Source: Desulfoferula sp040751985
GTDB taxonomy: Bacteria > Desulfobacterota > Desulfarculia > Desulfarculales > Desulfarculaceae
Length of the DNA: 64,000 nt
Reading direction: 5' to 3'
Assembly: GCA_040751985.1 (NCBI GenBank)
Contig: JBFMFU010000028.1
Coordinates: 1-64,000 of the forward strand
Shown: one piece after another, positions 8,580-16,195 of the stretch
Position numbering within the stretch: the stretch's first letter is position 1
How the letters are laid out: the number at the start of each line of letters is the position of its first letter
Position numbers and translations under genes: made by a program
The notes under the pieces: model-generated
Database searches by the model: none
What the model saw: the letters and a program-made list of their open reading frames with translations, nothing else
What the model was told of the DNA's origin: nothing

Positions 8580-9260
8580 ATGAGCCAGGACAAGACCAAA
8601 GAAGCGGCTTACGAGTCATGCCTGGAGCTGGCCCGGCGGTGCGGCCAGAGCGAACTGGGCCTGATGATGAATCACGCCTGGTTCAAGGACCCGCGGCGTT
8701 TTTTCATCGGCCTGGCCCGCTACAAGTGGGTGGGCAAGGTGCTCAGCGGCTGCCAGAAGGTCCTGGAGGTGGGCTGCGCCGACGCCTTCAACAGCCGGCT
8801 GGTGCAACAGGAGGTCAAGAGCCTGACGGCGGTGGACTTCGACCCCATCTTCGTGGAGGACGCCAAGCGGCGCATGGACGCTGCCTGGCCCTTTGACTGC
8901 CGGGTACACAACATCCTGGACGGGCCGGTGGCGGAAGGGTTCGATGGAGCCTTTGCCCTGGACGTGATCGAGCACATCCCGGCCCAGGACGAAGACCGCT
9001 TTCTGGCCAACCTGGCGGCTTCCCTGAACCAGACCGGCGTGCTGATCGTGGGGACCCCCACCATCCAATCCCAGCAGTACGCCTCGGTCGAGAGCAAGAT
9101 GGGCCACGTAAACTGCAAGGACGCCCCGGTCCTCAAGGTCCTGTTGCAGAAATATTTTCACAACGTCTTTATATTTTCCATGAATGACGAGGTGGTGCAC
9201 ACGGGGTACTACCCCATGGCGCACTATCTCCTGGCCTTGTGCTGTTACAAAAAGGCCTGA
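8580..9260 (+). CDS. SAM-dependent class I methyltransferase
   Basis: A 226-aa protein with a standard SAM-binding core: motif I VLEVGCADAFNS at about residues 61-72, an acidic post-I strand (LTAVDFDPIFVEDA), and the motif-IV-like FDGAFALDVIEHIP. The family methylates small molecules or sugars; the substrate is not readable. It lies between the GT2 and a sugar isomerase, so a methyl group on a sugar or on a glycan end is the best guess. There are 62 nt between it and the GT2 gene and 42 nt to the next gene, consistent with one transcript. Confidence 0.8.
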   Translation: MSQDKTKEAAYESCLELARRCGQSELGLMMNHAWFKDPRRFFIGLARYKWVGKVLSGCQKVLEVGCADAFNSRLVQQEVKSLTAVDFDPIFVEDAKRRMDAAWPFDCRVHNILDGPVAEGFDGAFALDVIEHIPAQDEDRFLANLAASLNQTGVLIVGTPTIQSQQYASVESKMGHVNCKDAPVLKVLLQKYFHNVFIFSMNDEVVHTGYYPMAHYLLALCCYKKA

Positions 9261-9302
9261 GGCCGGCCGCACCTTGACGCATCACAACCCTACGGGGGGC
9301 CA

Positions 9303-9983
9303 ATGCAGGGATCCCAGATGATCGTAGCCGCCAAATGCGCCCCTGAGGAGCGGATTCTGGTGGAGGTGGCTCGGGCGGGCTTGGCCGCGGTGGAGCTGTA
9401 TCTGAACCAGAGATGGCTCCAGGCGGCCGAGGAAATAGTCAAGACCTGCCAGGCCATTGACCTGCGCTACGCCCTGCACGCCCCCACGGACTGCCACCTG
9501 CCCGGGCCCGTGGCGGCCCTGGCCAAGGCCCTGAGGTGCAAGGTGGTGGTGTTCCACGACATTTACTGGCTGGACGAGTGGCGGGAGATCGCCGAGGCCT
9601 TTGCGGGCAGCGGGGCCCTGCCTTGCGTGGAGAACATCGGCTCCCTGCACGAGCCCATGCGGGTGATGCGGCGCTTCGGCTTTGGCCGCTGCCTGGATTT
9701 CGAGCACTTCCAGATGCAGGTGAACGGGGTCTTTGCCTCGGAGTTCGGCCCCTTCCTGCGCGAGGCCAGCCACGTGCACCTCACCGGCTACGTGGCCGGC
9801 GGCGAGCTGTGGCACACCCACATCCATCGCTCGCCGGAGCACTGCACCAGCCTGCTGAACATGCTGCGGGACTCCGGCTACAGCGGACTGGTGGTCTCCG
9901 AGGCCAGCACCCCCTACCAGACCCTGGCCGACTTCAAGGGCCTGAAGAGCTTTTTCGACGCCTGGGCCGCGGAACAGGCCTGA
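9303..9983 (+). CDS. Xylose isomerase-like TIM-barrel sugar isomerase/epimerase
   Basis: A 226-aa protein of the AP-endonuclease-2/sugar phosphate isomerase superfamily. The expected metal ligands appear in order on successive strands: Glu in CVENIGS, Asp/His in CLDFEHF, His in SHVHLTGY, Glu in VVSEAS. At 226 aa it is shorter than most (about 260-300), so some loops are trimmed. A G-rich ribosome site precedes the ATG at 9303; a second ATG at 9318 is also possible. It opens a run of sugar-phosphate genes (SIS isomerase, transaldolase, kinase-nucleotidyltransferase) and may interconvert a ketose or aldose intermediate there. The precise reaction is unknown. Confidence 0.78.
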   Translation: MQGSQMIVAAKCAPEERILVEVARAGLAAVELYLNQRWLQAAEEIVKTCQAIDLRYALHAPTDCHLPGPVAALAKALRCKVVVFHDIYWLDEWREIAEAFAGSGALPCVENIGSLHEPMRVMRRFGFGRCLDFEHFQMQVNGVFASEFGPFLREASHVHLTGYVAGGELWHTHIHRSPEHCTSLLNMLRDSGYSGLVVSEASTPYQTLADFKGLKSFFDAWAAEQA

Positions 9984-10142
9984 ACGGATCGCTTAGGCGC
10001 AGTTGGGAGGAAAATTCTCAGTGAGAAAAATGACTTTTAATCGGCATCGCACATGGGTTATGCAATTACAAAATGAATCGATCGTGGTTCGATGAGGAGA
10101 GGCTAAAATAGAGACTAACCTCGCAGGCGCCTGGGAGCCGTA

Positions 10143-10742
10143 ATGAGCACATACGCCAAGAAATATCTGGAAGAGGCAGGGCGCATCATAGACCGGTTGG
10201 ACCCGGCGGCCATCGAGAACATGGCGCAGGTCATCGCCGGGATCAAAAAGGACGGCGGCCGGCTGTTCTTTATCGGGGTGGGCGGCGGCGCAGGCAACGC
10301 CAACCACGCGGTGAACGACTTCCGCAAGATCGTGGGCATGGAGTGCTACACGCCCACCGACAACGTGAGCGAGCTGACCGCCCTGGTCAACGACGAGGGC
10401 TGGGAGGGCGTTTTTGCCCGCTGGCTGAGCACCAGCCGCCTGGGGGCCAAGGACGGCGTGTTCGTCTTCAGCGTGGGGGGCGGCAGCGAGGAGAAGAACA
10501 TCAGCGTGAACATCGTGCGGGCCCTGCGCCTGGCCAGAGAGGTGGGGGCCAAGGTGCTGGGGGTGGTGGGGCGCGACGGAGGCTTCACCGCCCAGGTGGC
10601 CGACGCCTGCATCGTGATCCCTACCGTGAACCAGGCCACCATTACCCCGCATACCGAGGCCTTCCAGGCCGTGGTATGGCACCTCTTGGTGTCGCACCCG
10701 GACCTGTTGCAGAACGAGATGAAGTGGGAGTCGGTGAAGTAG
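10143..10742 (+). CDS. SIS-domain sugar-phosphate isomerase (GmhA-like)
   Basis: A 199-aa single SIS domain. GmhA enzymes isomerise sedoheptulose 7-phosphate to D-glycero-D-manno-heptose 7-phosphate. IGVGGGAGNANHAVNDF (residues 44-60) replaces the usual IGNGGSAS-type loop, and SVGGGSEEKN forms the second phosphate-binding loop. Because these loops differ from true GmhA (a canonical one is at 46415-47029), I call it GmhA-like only. It is followed after 38 nt by a transaldolase gene and further on by a nucleotidyltransferase-kinase fusion, the same enzyme logic as ADP-heptose synthesis. The substrate is probably a ketose phosphate made or consumed by the transaldolase. Confidence 0.8.
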   Translation: MSTYAKKYLEEAGRIIDRLDPAAIENMAQVIAGIKKDGGRLFFIGVGGGAGNANHAVNDFRKIVGMECYTPTDNVSELTALVNDEGWEGVFARWLSTSRLGAKDGVFVFSVGGGSEEKNISVNIVRALRLAREVGAKVLGVVGRDGGFTAQVADACIVIPTVNQATITPHTEAFQAVVWHLLVSHPDLLQNEMKWESVK

Positions 10743-10780
10743 ACTGGCCCATAACAGCTTAGGAGCGAGGGACAAACTTT

Positions 10781-11464
10781 ATGGCCATCTTTTTGGACAG
10801 CGGCAAGTTGGACCAGGTGAAGAAGTTCATGCGCTGGGGGGTTATCCGCGGCGTCACCACCAACCCCACCATCCTGTTCAAGGACGGCGTGACCGGCGGG
10901 GTGGAGGGCATGAAGGCCCGCGCGCGCGAAATAGCCAATATGATCGCGCCCCTGCCCCTGTCCCTGGAGGTGACCAGCAACGATCCGGCCCATATGATCG
11001 CCCAGGCGCGGGAGTTCGCCTCCCTGGCCGAGAACATCAACATCAAGATCACCATCCACGGCCCCGAGGGGGAGACCGACAACATAGAGGCGATCCACGA
11101 GCTGGAGACGGTGCACAACGTGCGGGTCAACGCCACGGCCATGATGAGCGCCCAGCAGTGCCTGCTGGCCGCCCTGGCCGGGGCCACCTACGTCTCGCTC
11201 TTCGGCGGCCGCGTGAACAACATGGGCTATGACGCCTCCGACGAAATACAGCGGCTGCGCGAGGTCCTGGAGCTGCAGGGCCTCCCCAGCCAGATCATCA
11301 TCGGCTCGGTGCGGGAGATCAACAACGTCATCGCCTGGCTGCACGCCGGGGCGCACATCGTGACCGTGACGCCGGACATCCTGGCGGGCATGCTGGTGCA
11401 CCCCTACAGTAAGGAGACGGTGAAGATGTTCCTGGACGACGCCAAGAAGTGCGAGGCCTGCTAG
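10781..11464 (+). CDS. Transaldolase / fructose-6-phosphate aldolase family protein
   Basis: A 227-aa TIM-barrel Schiff-base aldolase of the short TalB/FsaA type (about 215-230 aa). The strand-1 Asp is at residue 6 (FLDSG), TTNPT is at 26-30, and the Schiff-base Lys is at 89 in INIKIT. The later strands carry NATAMMSAQQ and VTVTP. It transfers or cleaves a dihydroxyacetone unit. Sitting between a GmhA-like isomerase and sugar-activation genes, it is more likely to build an unusual ketose phosphate for a glycan precursor than to serve central carbon metabolism. An AGGAG-like ribosome site lies upstream of the ATG. Confidence 0.85.
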   Translation: MAIFLDSGKLDQVKKFMRWGVIRGVTTNPTILFKDGVTGGVEGMKARAREIANMIAPLPLSLEVTSNDPAHMIAQAREFASLAENINIKITIHGPEGETDNIEAIHELETVHNVRVNATAMMSAQQCLLAALAGATYVSLFGGRVNNMGYDASDEIQRLREVLELQGLPSQIIIGSVREINNVIAWLHAGAHIVTVTPDILAGMLVHPYSKETVKMFLDDAKKCEAC

Positions 11465-11570
11465 GGGGCGCGTCTGAGGGCGTTGGCCGCACACCATCCA
11501 GGCCGCAAGGCCGTCGGCAACCGGAGGCAGCGGATTTTGCCTGTCTCTACCCAAGGCCGTGACTAGCAAG

Positions 11571-11642
11571 TATGATATTCCCAGGCGCCGCAGAGGGGTC
11601 CCACCCAGCAGGGGGCCTTGGCGCCTAAACCCGCACGGCGGG
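11571..11642 (+). promoter_or_regulatory. Structured leader upstream of the epimerase genes
   Basis: The 226-nt gap between transaldolase and epimerase has a TATGAT (11571-11576) that could be a -10 element, though no good -35 is seen. Downstream lies the perfect inverted repeat AGGCGCC (11583-11589) / GGCGCCT (11620-11626) around partly complementary sequence, then a second hairpin CCCGC-ACG-GCGGG (11630-11642). A GGCC-GCAA-GGCC hairpin also lies earlier in the gap. No U run follows. This could be an internal promoter with a structured 5-prime leader, or an RNA processing site inside a long operon. Confidence 0.3.
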
Positions 11643-11690
11643 CAATCATTGAGTAACCTCAACCCGAGGCCGAACTAGGAGTTGCTGATT

Positions 11691-12686
11691 GTGAAAAACG
11701 TGCTAGTCACCGGTGGCGCTGGCTATGTGGGCTGCGTGCTCACGCCCCAGCTGCTCAATGCAGGCTACAAGGTAACCGTTTACGATATTATGTACTTCGG
11801 CGATCACCTGCCCCAGCACCCCAACTTGAAGTTGGTGCAGGGCGACATCCGCGACACCGCCAAGCTGGCCCAGAGCTTGGAGGGCATCGAGGCGGTGCTG
11901 CACCTGGCCTGCATATCCAACGACCCCAGCTTCGAGCTGGACTCCTCCTTCAGCCAGAGCGTGAACTACGACTGCTTCGAGCCCATGGTCAAGGCGGCCA
12001 AGGCGGCCGGGGTGAAGCGGTTCGTGTACTGTTCCTCCAGCTCGGTCTACGGGGTGAGCGACGCGCCCCAGGTCACCGAGGAGCACCCCCTGGTGCCCCT
12101 GACCGACTACAACAAATTCAAGGGCATGTGCGAGCCGCTTCTGTTCAAGCACCAGGGCCCGGACTTCACCTGCGTGACCATCCGGCCAGCCACGGTCTGC
12201 GGCTACAGCCCGCGGCTGCGCCTGGACCTGTCGGTGAACATCCTGACCAACCACGCGGTGACCAACAAGAAGATCACCGTGTTCGGCGGCAAGCAGCTGC
12301 GGCCCAACCTGCACATCAACGACATGGCCGACCTGTACGAGCTGCTGCTCAAGGTGCCTGACGAGAAGATCGCCGGCCAGATATTCAACGCCGGTTACCA
12401 GAACCAGAGCATCATGGACATCGCCCAGATCGTGCGCAAGGTGGTGATGCAGCAGATGCCGGGGCTGGGCGAGATAGAGATCGTCACCACCCCCACCAAC
12501 GACCCGCGCTCCTACCACATCAACTCCGACAAGATTAAGCGGATGCTGGGCTTCGTGCCCAAGCGCAGCATCGAGGATGCGGTGCGCGATCTCTGCGCGG
12601 CCTTCAAGGCCGGCAAGATTCCTCGTAGCATGGAAGACGTGAACTACTACAACGTGAAGCTGATGCAGAAGCTGGAGGCCAAATGA
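11691..12686 (+). CDS. NAD-dependent epimerase/dehydratase (extended SDR)
   Basis: A 331-aa extended SDR. The GTG at 11691 is chosen because AGGAG (11677-11681) is ideally spaced from it; an in-frame TTG at 11682 would be too close. TGGAGYVG is near the N-terminus, CSSSSVYG contains the catalytic Ser, and YNKFK provides Tyr and Lys. The family oxidises C4 of a nucleotide sugar and then epimerises, dehydrates or reduces it. The stop overlaps the start of the next epimerase gene by 4 nt, so the two are probably translated together and may act in sequence. The substrate nucleotide sugar is unknown. Confidence 0.85.
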   Translation: MKNVLVTGGAGYVGCVLTPQLLNAGYKVTVYDIMYFGDHLPQHPNLKLVQGDIRDTAKLAQSLEGIEAVLHLACISNDPSFELDSSFSQSVNYDCFEPMVKAAKAAGVKRFVYCSSSSVYGVSDAPQVTEEHPLVPLTDYNKFKGMCEPLLFKHQGPDFTCVTIRPATVCGYSPRLRLDLSVNILTNHAVTNKKITVFGGKQLRPNLHINDMADLYELLLKVPDEKIAGQIFNAGYQNQSIMDIAQIVRKVVMQQMPGLGEIEIVTTPTNDPRSYHINSDKIKRMLGFVPKRSIEDAVRDLCAAFKAGKIPRSMEDVNYYNVKLMQKLEAK

Positions 12687-13690
12687 CCGCCCGGCCGGTC
12701 GCCGTGGTCACCGGGGGAGCCGGGTTCATCGGCAGCCACATGGTGGACCTACTCCTGGAGCGCGGCTTTGCGGTGCGGGTGATCGACAACCTGATGGGGG
12801 GCCGCGAGGCCAACCTGGCCCACCACGGCTCCAGGCCGGAGCTGGTGCTGGAAAAGGCCGACGTCCGCGAGTTCCGGCCCGGCCACCCCCTGTTCGCCGG
12901 GGTCAAGTACGTGTTCCACTTCGCCGGCATCGGCGACATCGTGCCTTCCATCGAGAGGCCCCTGGAGTACATGTCCACCAACGTGCAGGGCACGGCCGGC
13001 ATGCTGGAGTGCGCCCGCCAGGCCGGGGTGAGCAAGTTCGTCTACGCGGCCTCGTCCTCCTGCTACGGCCTGGCCCAGGTGCCCACCGACGAAAACCACC
13101 CCATCGCTCCGCAGTATCCTTATGCCCTGAGCAAGTACCAGGGCGAGCAGGCGGTGTTTCATTGGCATAAGGTCTACGGCCTGCCGGTGAACTCCATCCG
13201 CATCTTCAACGCCTACGGCACCCGCAGCCGCACCTCCGGGGCCTACGGGGCGGTGTTCGGGGTGTTCCTGCGCCAGAAGCTGGCCAACAAGCCCTTCACG
13301 GTGGTGGGCGACGGCGAGCAGACCCGGGACTTCATCTACGTCACGGACGTGGCCGCCGCCTTCCTGAGGGCGGCGGAGACGGACCGGGTGGGCGAGGTGT
13401 ACAACCTGGGCGCCGGCCGGCCCCAGTCGGTCAACCGCCTGGTGGAGCTGTTGGGCGGCCAGGCGGTATACATCCCCAAACGGCCGGGCGAGCCGGACTG
13501 CACCTGGGCCAACATAGACAAGATAACCTCCCAGCTAGGCTGGCAGCCCCAGGTGAGCTTCGGAGAGGGGGTGGCACGCATCCTGGCCAACATCGACTAC
13601 TGGCGGGAGGCGCCGCTCTGGGATCCGGACTCCATAGCCAAGGCCACCAAGACCTGGTTCAAGGCCTTGGGCGGCGGCGCGGAGGCATAA
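12683..13690 (+). CDS. NAD-dependent epimerase (GalE/WbpP-like SDR)
   Basis: A 335-aa extended SDR with TGGAGFIGSH near residue 10, SSSCYG, and YALSK as the catalytic Tyr-Lys. RIFNAYGTRSRTSGAYG and GDGEQTRDFIYVTDV are typical of UDP-sugar 4-epimerases and related dehydratases. The C-terminal WDPDSIAKATKTWFK is a tail seen in sugar epimerases of polysaccharide loci. It overlaps the preceding epimerase by 4 nt and is followed 3 nt later by the nucleotidyltransferase-kinase fusion. It probably acts on the nucleotide sugar formed by that fusion enzyme. Confidence 0.85.
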   Translation: MTARPVAVVTGGAGFIGSHMVDLLLERGFAVRVIDNLMGGREANLAHHGSRPELVLEKADVREFRPGHPLFAGVKYVFHFAGIGDIVPSIERPLEYMSTNVQGTAGMLECARQAGVSKFVYAASSSCYGLAQVPTDENHPIAPQYPYALSKYQGEQAVFHWHKVYGLPVNSIRIFNAYGTRSRTSGAYGAVFGVFLRQKLANKPFTVVGDGEQTRDFIYVTDVAAAFLRAAETDRVGEVYNLGAGRPQSVNRLVELLGGQAVYIPKRPGEPDCTWANIDKITSQLGWQPQVSFGEGVARILANIDYWREAPLWDPDSIAKATKTWFKALGGGAEA

Positions 13691-13693
13691 GAT

Positions 13694-15247
13694 ATGATCA
13701 GCGTCATGGAAAAGGCCCAACTGCTCAAGAAGATCAAGACCATGGACGATCTGATGCAGGCCATCGGCCCGCGGCCGCGCAGCAAGAAGGTCATCATGTG
13801 CCACGGCGCCTTCGACGTGGTGCATCCGGGGCACATACGCCACCTGCTCTACGCCAAGAGCAAGGCCGATGTCCTGGTGGCCAGCCTGACCAGCGACGCC
13901 CACATCACCAAGGCCGCCTTCCGGCCCTATGTGCCCGAAGACCTGCGGGCCATAAACCTGGCCGCCCTGGAGATGGTGGACTACGTCGTCGTGGACCCCA
14001 ACCCCACGCCGCTGGAAAACCTCAAGCTCATCCAGCCCGATTTCTTCGCCAAGGGCTATGAATACATCGAAGGCCAGATGCACCCCAAGACCAAGGAGGA
14101 GAAGGAGGTCATAGACAGCTACGGGGGCGAGATCATCTTCACCCCGGGCGACATCGTCTACTCCTCCTCGGCCCTGATCGAGCTGGCCCCGCCCAAGATC
14201 GCCATAGAAAAGCTGGTGACCATGATGGAGGCCGAGGGCGTCAGCTTCGACGACCTGCGCAAGGCCCTGTATCGCATGGACGGCCAGTCGGTGCACGTGG
14301 TGGGCGACACCATCGTGGACAGCTACACCATCTGCACCCTGGTGGGCGGCATGACCAAGACCCCCACCATCAGCGTGCGCTTCCTGGAGCAGACCGACTT
14401 CACCGGCGGGGCGGCGGTGGTGGCCAAGCACCTGGCCTCCACCGGGGCCAAGGTGACTCTCTCCACGGTGCTGGGCGACGACCCGCTCAAGGATTTCGTG
14501 CTGGAGGACCTCAAGCAGGCGGGGGTGAACTGCCTGGCCACCGTGGACCCCACCCGGCCCACCACCAACAAGAACGCCATCGTGGCCGAGGAGTACCGCC
14601 TGCTAAAGGTGGACAAGGTGGACAACCGCTCCATCTCCGAAAAGATCCTGCACCGGATGTGCCAGGAGGTGGCCGAGAGCACCGCGGACATCGTGGTGTT
14701 CAGCGACTTCCGCCACGGCATCTTCAACCGCCAGACCATACCCGAGCTGGTGGCGGCCATTCCGACTCAGGCCTTCAAGGTGGCGGACAGCCAGGTGGCC
14801 TCCCGCTGGGGCAACATCCTGCAGTTCCAGGGCTTCGACCTGATCACCCCCAACGAGCGCGAGGCCCGCTTCGCCCTGGGGGACCAGGACAGCGCCCTGC
14901 GGCCCCTGGCCAGCGAGCTCTACCGCCAGGCCGACTGCAAGACCATCATCCTCAAGCTGGGCGAGCGGGGCATCCTGACCTACCGCACCAAGCCCGAAGG
15001 CGACCCCCGCACCGTGCTGGCGGTGGACAGCTTCGCGGACAAGGTGGTGGACGCGGTGGGCAGTGGCGACGCCCTGCTGGCCTACGCCTCCCTGGCCCTC
15101 AAGCAGACCGGCAACGAGGTCATTGCCTCGGTGCTGGGCTCGTTCGCTGCCGGGGTGGCCTGCCAGCACGACGGCAATGTGCCGGTCTCGCCCAGGGACG
15201 TGGCCGCCAAAATCGACACCGCTGAAAAGCTGGCCAGCTTCGGCTAG
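13694..15247 (+). CDS. Cytidylyltransferase-PfkB kinase fusion, HldE-like with reversed domain order
   Basis: A 517-aa bifunctional enzyme. The N-terminal part (about 30-165) is a cytidylyltransferase-like domain with HPGH at 44-47 (the HxGH motif). The C-terminal part (about 190-510) is a PfkB/ribokinase-type kinase with GGAAVVAKHL and the anion-hole/catalytic segment GSGD at 456-459 (Asp459). E. coli HldE has the kinase first and the adenylyltransferase second, so this one is inverted. By analogy it phosphorylates a sugar phosphate at C1 and then transfers a nucleotide, giving an NDP-sugar. A C1-bisphosphate would also need a GmhB-type phosphatase, and one is at 24868-25449. Nucleotide and sugar specificity are unknown. 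Confidence 0.85.
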   Translation: MISVMEKAQLLKKIKTMDDLMQAIGPRPRSKKVIMCHGAFDVVHPGHIRHLLYAKSKADVLVASLTSDAHITKAAFRPYVPEDLRAINLAALEMVDYVVVDPNPTPLENLKLIQPDFFAKGYEYIEGQMHPKTKEEKEVIDSYGGEIIFTPGDIVYSSSALIELAPPKIAIEKLVTMMEAEGVSFDDLRKALYRMDGQSVHVVGDTIVDSYTICTLVGGMTKTPTISVRFLEQTDFTGGAAVVAKHLASTGAKVTLSTVLGDDPLKDFVLEDLKQAGVNCLATVDPTRPTTNKNAIVAEEYRLLKVDKVDNRSISEKILHRMCQEVAESTADIVVFSDFRHGIFNRQTIPELVAAIPTQAFKVADSQVASRWGNILQFQGFDLITPNEREARFALGDQDSALRPLASELYRQADCKTIILKLGERGILTYRTKPEGDPRTVLAVDSFADKVVDAVGSGDALLAYASLALKQTGNEVIASVLGSFAAGVACQHDGNVPVSPRDVAAKIDTAEKLASFG

Positions 15248-15265
15248 GGTGGCGGGAGGCAGGCC

Positions 15266-16195
15266 ATGCGGGTGGTAGTGGTGGGCATGGGGGTGCAGGG
15301 CCCCAAACGCCAGGCCGTGGCCGGCGCGGACGTGGTGGCCACGGTGGACCTGGTCAAGCCGGGGGTGGATTACAAGAATCTAGACGAGGTGCCCCTGGAC
15401 AGCTACGACGCGGCCCTCTTGTGCGTGCCCGACGAAACCAAGATCGAGCTGATCACCTACCTCTTGAGCCGCGGCAAGCACCTGCTGGTGGAAAAGCCGC
15501 TCTTGGCCGACGACGACGATGAGTTGCGCAGGCTGGCCGAGCTGGCGCATAAAAACCGGGCCGTGTGCTACACGGCCTACAACCACCGCTTCGAGCCTCA
15601 CTTCGTGCGCATGAAGGAGCTATTGGACTCGGGACGCCTGGGCCGGGTCTACTGCGTACGCATGTTTTACGGCAACGGCACCGCCCGCCTGGTGCGCGAT
15701 TCGGTCTGGCGGGACCAGGGGGCCGGGGTGCTGCCGGACCTGGGCTCCCACCTGCTGGACACGGCCCTGTTCTGGTTCGGCCGGCCCAGCGCGCCCTTTC
15801 AGGTGCTCTCGGCCAACTGCTTCGAGAACCGCGCCTTCGATCACGTGTCCCTGGGCTGCAACGGCAGCCCGGTCATCCAGCTGGAGATGACCCTGCTGCA
15901 CTGGCGCAACCATTTCTACTGCGACGTGCTGGCCGAGAAGGGCAGCGCCCACATCCGCTCCCTGTGCAAGTGGGGGCCCAGCTCCTTCATCGTGCGCCAG
16001 CGCAAGCTGCCCAGCGGCCGGCCCGACGAGGAGCAGGTGGTGCTGGTGCAGCCCGACCCCACCTGGGAGGCGGAATACGCCTACTTCAAACAGCTCTGCG
16101 CCCGGGGCGGCGGCAACATCGAGAACGACATCTGGATCAACCAGACCCTGCGCGACCTAAGCCGCCAGGCGCTGGAAGGGGAGGGGAGCCATTAA
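15266..16195 (+). CDS. Gfo/Idh/MocA family oxidoreductase
   Basis: A 309-aa sugar oxidoreductase with an N-terminal Rossmann motif GMGVQGP (about 7-13), the conserved EKP in LLVEKPLL, and YNHRF. The LPDLGSHLLDTALFWFG segment carries the conserved DxGxHxxD-like pattern of the second domain, with the likely catalytic His. It is slightly short for the family (about 330-380 aa). It sits 18 nt after the fusion gene, and its stop overlaps the apparent ATT start of the next dehydrogenase. It may oxidise or reduce C3 or C4 of a nucleotide sugar. No specific family match was recognised. Confidence 0.82.
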   Translation: MRVVVVGMGVQGPKRQAVAGADVVATVDLVKPGVDYKNLDEVPLDSYDAALLCVPDETKIELITYLLSRGKHLLVEKPLLADDDDELRRLAELAHKNRAVCYTAYNHRFEPHFVRMKELLDSGRLGRVYCVRMFYGNGTARLVRDSVWRDQGAGVLPDLGSHLLDTALFWFGRPSAPFQVLSANCFENRAFDHVSLGCNGSPVIQLEMTLLHWRNHFYCDVLAEKGSAHIRSLCKWGPSSFIVRQRKLPSGRPDEEQVVLVQPDPTWEAEYAYFKQLCARGGGNIENDIWINQTLRDLSRQALEGEGSH

